A stretch of 10,454 nucleotides of DNA, taken from the NCBI GenBank assembly GCA_023409835.1, contig JAEYQV010000012.1, positions 1 to 10,454 of the forward strand, read 5' to 3'. Below the pieces are notes generated by a model. The model was not told the origin of the DNA and did not search any database. It saw only the letters and a program-made list of their open reading frames with translations. This DNA is from Bacillota bacterium. GTDB lineage: Bacteria > Bacillota > Clostridia > Lachnospirales > Lachnospiraceae. The position numbers and the translations under genes were made by a program. Below are positions 5,286-10,454 of this stretch, one piece after another (the stretch's first letter is position 1; every line of letters starts with the position of its first letter).

Positions 5286-6632
5286 ATGAATAAGAAGAAT
5301 TTATTCGTTTTTACCTTGGCAGCAATACTGTCTTTGATCCTATTATCCGCTGTCGTGGTATATTCCTTCCGTCTGCAGGAACAGACAGATCAATCTGAAA
5401 TAAATACTAATGTCCCCGAGCCGACGAAAGCCGCTTCGGAAAATGCTTCTGATATCAAAGCCTCCGAGAAGCCGAAGAGCTCCGATAACGGGTTGCCGGA
5501 TTCCCTCGATGCAGGAACGGAACAGGACCCGGCGACCGAGTCTGATAAAGCTTCTGCTACCGACGGAAATATACCTCCGAAGGGAGCCGAGTCTGACCTC
5601 TCCGGTTCTGACGGCTCTCCTGATTCTACAAAGCCTGCCGATACCACAGAGACAGATCCCTCCGATTTCGCTACAGAACCGATTATACTTGCTTTTACAG
5701 GTGATATTAATCTGGATGAGAACTCTAAGCCGGTGTCCCGGTACGATCGTGAGGGAAAGGGCATCCTTGGCTGTATCTCGCCGGAGCTGGTCGATGAGAT
5801 GAATGCGGCAGATATTATGATGCTAAACAACGAATTTTCCTATAGCCTCCGCGGGGAACCGGCAGATAAGTCCTACACCTTCCGGGCCAAACCGGAGAGA
5901 GTAAACATCCTGAAGGAAATGGGAGTGGATATCGTTTCCCTCGCCAACAACCATGCCCTGGACTATGGAATGGATGCACTGATGGACACCTTTACTACGC
6001 TGGAGGATGCTGAAATTGATTATATCGGAGCGGGTGATAACCTTAACCGGGCGAAGGCTCCGATCTATTATACCCTCGGCGACAAAAAGATTGCTTATCT
6101 GGCTGCTTCCCGTGTGGTGTTTGCCATGGACTGGTATGCAACCGATACCCGGCCGGGAATGATAGGAACCTATGATCCCTCCCTGCTTTTGGAACAGATC
6201 CGGGAAGCGGATAGCAACAGTGATTATGTAGTGGTATATGTTCACTGGGGAGTGGAACGGACCAATTATCCTGTCGAATATCAAAAGACTCTGGCCAGAC
6301 AGTACATCGAGGCCGGAGCCGATGCTGTCATCGGCTGTCATCCCCATGTTCTTCAGGGATTAGAATTCTATCAAGGAAAGCCGATTGTCTACAGCCTCGG
6401 TAATTACTGGTTTAATAATACAACCCGGGAAGCCGGTCTTTTAAAGATATATCTCAACCCGGATGGAAGTACGCAGGTTCAGCTTCTACCCACTCTGGGG
6501 GAGAAAACTTATACCTATCTGCTACAGGATGCCGTTGACCGGAAAGCATATTTTAGCTTCATGAAGGATATCTCCTTTGGTGTTGAAATCGATGAGGACG
6601 GCTACATCACAGAAGCGAAAGCAGCAGAATAA
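5286..6632 (+). CDS. CapA-family protein (PGA_cap metallophosphatase-like), membrane-anchored
   Basis: The 448-residue protein has an uncleaved-looking N-terminal anchor (about 4-27), a disordered Ser/Asp/Thr/Pro/Glu linker (about 30-130), and a CapA domain (about 132-410). Calcineurin-like landmarks are visible: FTGDINLD (D140), NNEF (N182, E183), SLANNHALDYG (N222, H223), VHWGVE (H320), GCHPHVLQG (H352, H354) and YSLGNYWF (N373). CapA of Bacillus anthracis takes part in poly-gamma-glutamate capsule synthesis or export. No capB or capC neighbours are present here, so a capsule role is not supported and the substrate is unknown. AGAGGAG (5273-5279) lies 6 nt before the ATG. No clear promoter is seen after the preceding terminator, so expression may depend on read-through. 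Confidence 0.9.
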   Translation: MNKKNLFVFTLAAILSLILLSAVVVYSFRLQEQTDQSEINTNVPEPTKAASENASDIKASEKPKSSDNGLPDSLDAGTEQDPATESDKASATDGNIPPKGAESDLSGSDGSPDSTKPADTTETDPSDFATEPIILAFTGDINLDENSKPVSRYDREGKGILGCISPELVDEMNAADIMMLNNEFSYSLRGEPADKSYTFRAKPERVNILKEMGVDIVSLANNHALDYGMDALMDTFTTLEDAEIDYIGAGDNLNRAKAPIYYTLGDKKIAYLAASRVVFAMDWYATDTRPGMIGTYDPSLLLEQIREADSNSDYVVVYVHWGVERTNYPVEYQKTLARQYIEAGADAVIGCHPHVLQGLEFYQGKPIVYSLGNYWFNNTTREAGLLKIYLNPDGSTQVQLLPTLGEKTYTYLLQDAVDRKAYFSFMKDISFGVEIDEDGYITEAKAAE

Positions 6633-6683
6633 GGCCTGTTGAACAAGCTGCTCATACCTTAGCATTCTTAAACTCACCTGATG

Positions 6684-6756
6684 AAAAAAGGCGGCAGCCT
6701 CATGCTCCGGAATACCAATAACCGGTTGGATGAAGCTGCCGCCTATATTTTATTTA
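6684..6756. terminator. bidirectional terminator between capA-like and DUF1934 genes
   Basis: GGCGGCAGC (6690-6698) pairs perfectly with GCTGCCGCC (6735-6743), with further pairing inside (CAT with ATG, CCGG with CCGG). On the minus strand the stem is followed by TTTTTT (6689-6684), a strong tail for the murI operon. On the plus strand it is followed by TATATTTTATTT, a weaker tail for the CapA-family gene. Confidence 0.88.
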
Positions 6757-7170
6757 TACAGAAGAAATCCATATCTTTACTTCATTTTCGGATAGGGCTC
6801 CACCCGGATCCGATAGCTTGTAACGGACCAACACCAGGAGCTCATCCTCCCCTTCGTTGATTAGAATTTCAGAGGTTTTTATCTGAAAACTCAGGTTACC
6901 ATAGGGAGTATGAAATTCGGAATGGGTAAGCTCCTTAAGATCAAACACCATCAAGGTTGAGGCATTCCTGCCCTCTTTCTTGAGAACCATCTGTCCGGGA
7001 GCCAGCTTAATGGTATTGTGAATAGGTTCTTTTCCGTCCTCCGTCGTCTCCTCATAACGGATGTAGTGTTTCCCATCCCTTAAGTGGTACACTCCGTTCG
7101 CTTGCACCGTAACGGCTTCCTTCTCACCGGTCTGCGTCCCTTCCACCGTAATTCTGATTTCCTTCGTCAT
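6754..7170 (-). CDS. DUF1934 family protein (YwiB-like beta-barrel)
   Basis: This 138-residue protein matches the DUF1934 family in length and pattern: an N-terminal strand (IRITVEGTQTG), a middle IRYEET segment, a basic KKEGRNASTLMVFD segment, then HTPYGNLSF, and a C-terminal LLVLVRYKL strand. The family is predicted to form a small calycin-like beta-barrel; its function is not established. It starts at base 7170 with AAGGAGA (7182-7176) 5 nt upstream. The gene follows murI by 21 nt on the same strand and ends before a strong terminator, so the two are probably cotranscribed. Nothing in the sequence shows a catalytic motif. Confidence 0.88.
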   Translation of the reverse strand: MTKEIRITVEGTQTGEKEAVTVQANGVYHLRDGKHYIRYEETTEDGKEPIHNTIKLAPGQMVLKKEGRNASTLMVFDLKELTHSEFHTPYGNLSFQIKTSEILINEGEDELLVLVRYKLSDPGGALSENEVKIWISSV

Positions 7171-7191
7171 GAATGTCTCCTTATGATTTCT

Positions 7192-8007
7192 CTAACCAAT
7201 CAGCTCTTCAATATTGACATCCTTAGTCTCTACAACCTCACAGGGTAAAATAGTATCTGCAAAACGGCGGAACTTCTCTGCACCGTCACTGACATAGAAT
7301 TTGTGATCCTGCTTCAGAAGGTTATCATTTATAATCCCCTGCTCCGTCAATACTTCTCTCAGAGACTTCGCCGTTTCATATGCCGGATTGACCAGCTCTA
7401 TTCCGTCCCCTGTAATCTTGTGGATTGTTTTTCTCAACAGTGGATAATGGGTGCAGCCAAGCACCAGAGTGTCGATATTCTCTGCCAGTAGCTCGCTGAT
7501 ATATCTGCGGGAGATCTCCAGTGTTACCGGGTCATCAATCAATCCCTCCTCCACCAGCGGCACCAGAAGCGGACAAGCCTTCCCGAATACCTTAACCTGA
7601 GGATTCGTATTACTTAGAAAATCCTGATATATCCCGCTGTGGATCGTTCCTTCCGTACCAATTACACCAATTCTGCCGTTTCTCGTTGTCTGCCCCGCCA
7701 CCTTAGCTCCGGGCTTCACTACTCCGATCATCGGTATCTCTATTTCTGCACTGACCGTCTCCAGAGCGAATGCACTTGCCGTATTACAGGCAATTACAAT
7801 TGCTTTCACTCCTTTTGCCATCAGGAATTTGACAATCTGTCTCGTATATGTAATAATCGTCTCTTTTGATTTGCTTCCATACGGAAGTCTTGCGGTATCT
7901 CCAAAATATATAATTGATTCACCAGGTATCTGGTTCATGATCTCCTTCACAACGGTTAATCCGCCGATTCCGGAATCAAAGACACCGATGGGTGCTTTAC
8001 TTGACAT
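7192..8007 (-). CDS. murI: glutamate racemase
   Basis: The enzyme interconverts L- and D-glutamate without a cofactor and supplies D-Glu for peptidoglycan precursors in the cytoplasm. The 271-residue product has the full motif set: GVFDSGIGGLTVV with D11, FGDTARLPYGSK at 35-46, the first catalytic cysteine C74 in VIACNTASA, a GTEGTI block near 118, and the second catalytic cysteine C185 in LGCTHYPLL with H187. A longer frame begins at ATG 8028, but its nearest SD is 13 nt away. The ATG at 8007 has a perfect AGGAGG (8020-8015) 7 nt upstream and gives the usual family N-terminus, so that start is preferred. It is first in an operon with the DUF1934 gene. Confidence 0.95.
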   Translation of the reverse strand: MSSKAPIGVFDSGIGGLTVVKEIMNQIPGESIIYFGDTARLPYGSKSKETIITYTRQIVKFLMAKGVKAIVIACNTASAFALETVSAEIEIPMIGVVKPGAKVAGQTTRNGRIGVIGTEGTIHSGIYQDFLSNTNPQVKVFGKACPLLVPLVEEGLIDDPVTLEISRRYISELLAENIDTLVLGCTHYPLLRKTIHKITGDGIELVNPAYETAKSLREVLTEQGIINDNLLKQDHKFYVSDGAEKFRRFADTILPCEVVETKDVNIEELIG

Positions 8008-8063
8008 AGCTTTGCCTCCTGCTGCCATTCTATCGGCTGTTCCTCCCTATGGAACGCCACTAC

Positions 8064-8092
8064 ATTGTACTATTAAACCCTGATAAGTTCAA
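8064..8092 (-). promoter_or_regulatory. sigma-A promoter of the murI operon
   Basis: On the minus strand TTGAAC (-35, 8092-8087) is followed after 17 nt by TACAAT (-10, 8069-8064, 5 of 6 consensus). Transcription would start about 50 nt before the murI ATG. Confidence 0.7.
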
Positions 8093-8139
8093 GGACTTTT
8101 CAATAAATCAATCTGTTCCTAGAGGAAGGATCGGTTACT

Positions 8140-8170
8140 GTATAGGCTACCCCTTTTCCGGCAATACTCT
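8140..8170 (+). promoter_or_regulatory. sigma-F-like (forespore) promoter for spoIIR
   Basis: GTATA (8140-8144), a 15-nt spacer, then GGCAATACTC (8160-8169) matches the sigma-F pattern GYATA-N15-GGNNANANT known from Bacillus subtilis. SpoIIR is a sigma-F target there, so the promoter type fits the downstream gene. It implies a leader of about 210 nt before the spoIIR start, which is long. Confidence 0.5.
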
Positions 8171-8239
8171 TATCAAAACAGGTCATTCCAAATCGTTAGC
8201 CGTATTATAACCGCCTCTCCATACATAAAGTGCACAGAT

Positions 8240-8277
8240 AATAAGATGAGACGAGAAATCGCTTCATTTGTCATGAA
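8240..8277 (+). repeat. dispersed intergenic hairpin repeat, copy 3
   Basis: The element AATAAGATGAGACGAGAAATCG continues into CTTCATTTGTCATGAA and aligns with the copies at 3672 and 3739. The hairpin arms here (GAGACGA with TCGCTTC) carry one mismatch, so this copy is the most degraded. It lies in the presumed spoIIR leader. Confidence 0.6.
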
Positions 8278-8319
8278 ATTAAGCATGCCCCAGTCTGGAT
8301 GGCAGACCGCATGCCATGA
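8271..8319. repeat. nested inverted repeat in the spoIIR leader
   Basis: Three nested stems share one axis: TCATG (8271-8275) with CATGA (8315-8319), GCATGC (8283-8288) with GCATGC (8309-8314), and GTCTG (8293-8297) with CAGAC (8303-8307). It begins in the TCATGAA tail of repeat copy 3. No T-tract follows, so it is not a typical terminator. Confidence 0.65.
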
Positions 8320-8360
8320 TACCCAAATACAGGCTGACGATCGCGAATAACACAATTAAC

Positions 8361-8376
8361 AAGCTTAATTAAGCTT
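8361..8376. promoter_or_regulatory. 16-bp perfect palindrome directly before the spoIIR RBS
   Basis: AAGCTTAATTAAGCTT is a perfect palindrome ending 2 bases before the TGGAGGG SD. It may be a protein-binding site or a hairpin that affects ribosome access. It does not match an operator I know. Confidence 0.45.
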
Positions 8377-8389
8377 AATGGAGGGTATT

Positions 8390-9268
8390 ATGTGTCAGAA
8401 TAATAGTGATAATATGCAGGACAGCGATTTCAGCCGTAAAAGCTTACCGTATCAGACAAATAGCAGCACCCGTGAAACAGATCAGCCTGTTGGACCACGA
8501 AAGAATCGAAACCACCGGGAGCCCGGCCCATACTGGCATAAGCCTCCAGAATGCAGGAAGATTCCTTATGATACCGATATGCCGTTCGAGCAGAGGCTTC
8601 TCCCGAAAAAAGCAAAGCAAAAGGAAAGGAAAGGGAGTAGGCATATCCGTATTCAGCTGCTCATCGTTATTCTGTTCTTCTCCTGGGCAGGCTCCTGTAT
8701 CATCCAGGCCAATGCCGCCAAGGGCAAATCGGTTCAGGAAGGAATCGCTCAGGAAATCATCCGCTTCCATGTCATCGCCAACAGTGACAGCACCGAAGAT
8801 CAGGCCTTGAAGTATAAGGTAAAGGACGCGCTGGTGAAGGAGCTAACCCCCAGATTAAAGACCGTAACTGATATAACCGAGGGACGTAGGATTATCCGGT
8901 CCGGGTTAGCCTCCATTCAAACCGTGGCAGAGAAGACTATTTCCGATAACGGCTATTATTACCCCGTAAAGGTTACTCTGGAACCTGTTTATTTTCCTAT
9001 GAAGGTCTATGGAGACTATACGTTCCCTCCGGGTACTTATGAAGCTCTTCGTGTCCAGATCGGAGAGGCTGCCGGTAAGAACTGGTGGTGTGTTATGTTT
9101 CCTCCTCTGTGTTTTGTAGATGAGACCTACAGCATTGTAGACTCCGATACCGATAAGCAGCTGAAGGGCCTGCTTACGGAGGAGGAGTATGATGCCCTGA
9201 AGGGTCAGAAGGTCTCTGTAAAATATAAATTTAAGCTGTGGGAATCATTTAAGAAGCTATTCACCTGA
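8390..9268 (+). CDS. spoIIR: stage II sporulation protein R
   Basis: SpoIIR is made in the forespore under sigma-F, secreted into the intermembrane space, and activates SpoIIGA, which cleaves pro-sigma-E in the mother cell. The 292-residue product has a hydrophobic segment (about 88-105) followed by the Spore_II_R domain (about 115-290) with QEIIRFHVIANSDS, KVKDALVKEL, LEPVYFPMKVYGDYTFPPG and NWWCVMFPPLCFVDETYS. Residues 1-80 are a hydrophilic, charged extension not found in Bacillus subtilis SpoIIR. The start at 8390 has TGGAGGG (8379-8385) 4 nt upstream; the in-frame ATG at 8378 overlaps that SD and is rejected. The long extension raises the question of whether translation begins further in, but no better RBS is evident. 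Downstream, ispE has its own promoter. Confidence 0.93.
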   Translation: MCQNNSDNMQDSDFSRKSLPYQTNSSTRETDQPVGPRKNRNHREPGPYWHKPPECRKIPYDTDMPFEQRLLPKKAKQKERKGSRHIRIQLLIVILFFSWAGSCIIQANAAKGKSVQEGIAQEIIRFHVIANSDSTEDQALKYKVKDALVKELTPRLKTVTDITEGRRIIRSGLASIQTVAEKTISDNGYYYPVKVTLEPVYFPMKVYGDYTFPPGTYEALRVQIGEAAGKNWWCVMFPPLCFVDETYSIVDSDTDKQLKGLLTEEEYDALKGQKVSVKYKFKLWESFKKLFT

Positions 9269-9324
9269 TCGTTTCCTGAGCTGCTCCGTTTATGACAAAA
9301 GCAAACAAACTCCCAAGCTGTCGA

Positions 9325-9353
9325 TTGTAAACCGCTCGAATCTATGATAGAAT
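9325..9353 (+). promoter_or_regulatory. promoter of ispE
   Basis: TTGTAA (9325-9330) and TAGAAT (9348-9353) are 17 nt apart, and a TGn extension (9345-9347) precedes the -10. The predicted start near 9360 gives a 60-nt leader. Confidence 0.7.
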
Positions 9354-9356
9354 ACC

Positions 9357-9397
9357 GATAGTAAACCGGTCACAGCACTGGCCGGCTTACCACTATC
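9357..9397 (+). promoter_or_regulatory. hairpin in the ispE leader
   Basis: GATAG (9357-9361) pairs with CTATC (9393-9397), TAA (9362-9364) with TTA (9387-9389), and CCGG (9366-9369) with CCGG (9382-9385), with a 3-base bulge and one mismatch. It lies just before AAGGAG (9401-9406), and no T-tract follows. If transcription starts near 9360 the outermost pairs are lost. Confidence 0.4.
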
Positions 9398-9419
9398 AAG
9401 AAGGAGAACGTAGAGCGGC

Positions 9420-10307
9420 ATGAATACTATTAATATAAGGGCCTATGGGAAAATTAATCTGGGATTGGATGTCATCAGAAAGCGGGAAGATGGTTATCAT
9501 GAAGTCAGTATGATCATGCAGTCTGTCGATCTGTATGATACCCTAACCATTAGCCGGACAAAGGATCCCTCCATCCGGGTGAGAACAAACCTCTCCTATC
9601 TGCCGAATGACCGCCGTAATCTCGTATATAAAGCTGCCGAGCTATTCCGTAACACCTTAAGGCTTAAGGATGGTATCCGGATCACTCTGGAGAAGAGGAT
9701 ACCCGTTGCTGCCGGCATGGCCGGAGGCAGTAGTGATGCCGCAGCCACCCTGAAGGGATTGAATCAGTTATTCCAGGCAGGTTATTCGGAGGAAGCCCTG
9801 AAGCAGCTGGGCGTGAAGCTAGGAGCAGATGTTCCTTACTGCATCCAGCTTGGTACAGCATTGTCCGAAGGAATCGGAGAGCTTCTCACTCCATTAAAGC
9901 CGATTCCGGATTGTCATATCCTTCTGGTCAAGCCGGATATCAGTGTATCTACAAGATATGTTTATGAGAACCTGAAGCTGACAGAGAATATACTCCATCC
10001 TGATATTTCTAGCATGCTCAGCGCAATTGATGAGGGTAACCTCGAGGCACTGACCTCTTGTATGGATAATATTCTGCAGACCGTAACTGTTCCTGAGCAT
10101 CCGATTATTGATGAGATTAAGACTCGCATGAAAGAAAGGGGAGCTCTGGTGTCTCTGATGAGCGGAAGTGGTCCAACCGTATTTGGTATCTATGACAGCC
10201 TTTCCGTCGCACAGACAGCCTACCGTTACTTTCTGGAGGCTTCCTACGGTAAGACCGTACATCTCGTTAAGCCCTATTGGCCTGTAATTAACAAGCAAAA
10301 ACGATAA
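9420..10307 (+). CDS. ispE: 4-diphosphocytidyl-2-C-methyl-D-erythritol kinase
   Basis: The enzyme phosphorylates the 2-hydroxyl of CDP-methylerythritol with ATP in the MEP pathway to isoprenoid precursors, which feed undecaprenyl carriers for cell wall synthesis. The 295-residue protein is a GHMP kinase with AYGKINLGLDV at the N-terminus (catalytic-type K11), the ATP loop PVAAGMAGGSSDAA starting at P95, the catalytic aspartate D137 in LGADVPYC, and the third GHMP motif SGSGPTVFG at 248-256. The length is normal. The ATG at 9420 is the family-typical start, although the best SD, AAGGAG (9401-9406), is 13 nt upstream, longer than for the other genes here. It is probably monocistronic within the visible window. 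Confidence 0.95.
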   Translation: MNTINIRAYGKINLGLDVIRKREDGYHEVSMIMQSVDLYDTLTISRTKDPSIRVRTNLSYLPNDRRNLVYKAAELFRNTLRLKDGIRITLEKRIPVAAGMAGGSSDAAATLKGLNQLFQAGYSEEALKQLGVKLGADVPYCIQLGTALSEGIGELLTPLKPIPDCHILLVKPDISVSTRYVYENLKLTENILHPDISSMLSAIDEGNLEALTSCMDNILQTVTVPEHPIIDEIKTRMKERGALVSLMSGSGPTVFGIYDSLSVAQTAYRYFLEASYGKTVHLVKPYWPVINKQKR

Positions 10308-10330
10308 ACCGATTTACTTATTATAAATAA

Positions 10331-10454
10331 TCATGACCACCGGCTTAGCCGGTGGTTTGTTCTGCCCCTATAAGGGGCTTTTACCTGCAAGCGCCCGGAA
10401 GGCGCCTGAGGGATTTGCCAACCGCACTACTTCCTCAGGCCAGCCCTAAAGGGC
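10331..10454 (+). mobile_element. hairpin array resembling an IS200/IS605-type element end (partial)
   Basis: After ispE come consecutive hairpins. They are 10336-10344 with 10348-10356 (9 bp), GCCCCT (10364-10369) with AGGGGC (10373-10378), GCGCC (10391-10395) with GGCGC (10401-10405), GCCTGAGG (10404-10411) with CCTCAGGC (10433-10440), and GCCCT (10443-10447) with AGGGC (10450-10454). IS200/IS605 elements carry subterminal hairpins and often begin with a hairpin of the CCACCGGC-type near intergenic sites. No transposase frame is visible before the window ends, so this may also be a non-autonomous palindromic repeat unit. Confidence 0.4.
10336..10363 (+). terminator. possible ispE terminator (first hairpin of the right-end array)
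   Basis: ACCACCGGC (10336-10344) pairs perfectly with GCCGGTGGT (10348-10356) around TTA, followed by TTGTTCT. The T-tract is weak. The same hairpin may instead be the terminal hairpin of a mobile element. Confidence 0.45.

Noticed and set aside
5390..5830. Minus-strand serine-rich open frame opposite the CapA linker
   Set aside because: It is an antisense shadow of the Ser/Asp/Thr-rich linker, with no RBS and no family resemblance.
5286..6632. Poly-gamma-glutamate capsule operon
   Set aside because: Only the CapA-like gene is present; no CapB ligase, CapC or CapD gene is visible, and glutamate racemase lies on the opposite strand in a separate operon.
8008..8028. Earlier murI start at 8028
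   Set aside because: Its best SD is 13 nt away, while the ATG at 8007 has AGGAGG at 7 nt; the extra residues MAAGGKA come from the SD-containing sequence.
8173..8355. Minus-strand open frame of 60 codons in the murI-spoIIR gap
   Set aside because: It overlaps the dispersed repeat and inverted repeats, has no convincing RBS and no recognisable product.

Overview
The window looks like a chromosomal housekeeping segment from an anaerobic, endospore-forming Clostridia, most likely Lachnospiraceae (Clostridium cluster XIVa). The evidence is strong GGAGG ribosome binding sites, moderate GC, a T-box leader on an aminoacyl-tRNA synthetase gene, a spoIIR gene, a DUF1934 gene beside murI, and protein sequences of the lachnospiral type. 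The genus assignment is inference.

Left end (1-660, mostly minus strand): the first 10 codons of ileS, preceded by an unusual tandem hairpin repeat that includes the ileS ribosome binding site, an isoleucine-specific T-box leader (specifier ATC) with its terminator, and a sigma-A promoter. A divergent promoter, a 17-bp palindrome and a leader of about 150 nt lead into pncB.

Plus-strand block (731-6632): pncB (NAD salvage), a VanY-type D,D-carboxypeptidase with a calcium-site-like acidic tail, plsC (phosphatidic acid synthesis), a small conserved membrane protein of unknown function, and a membrane-anchored CapA-family protein. Most have their own promoter, often of the extended -10 type (TGn before TATACT or TACAAT). 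Intrinsic terminators are placed between several of them.

Minus-strand pair (6754-8092): murI (glutamate racemase) followed by a DUF1934 gene as a two-gene operon, converging on capA at a shared bidirectional terminator.

Right part (8093-10454, plus strand): a 382-bp intergenic region holding the murI promoter, a good sigma-F-like promoter for spoIIR, a dispersed hairpin repeat and a 16-bp palindrome; then spoIIR, ispE (MEP isoprenoid pathway) and a dense group of hairpins at the window edge that resembles the end of an IS200/IS605-type element.

Together the genes serve envelope construction (D-glutamate supply, peptidoglycan trimming, phospholipid and isoprenoid synthesis), NAD salvage, tRNA charging and sporulation signalling. 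No dedicated defence system, CRISPR array, prophage or biosynthetic cluster is visible. The most unusual signals are non-coding: the SD-containing repeat before ileS, a three-copy intergenic hairpin family, a promoter sitting in a terminator loop, and the hairpin array at the right edge.
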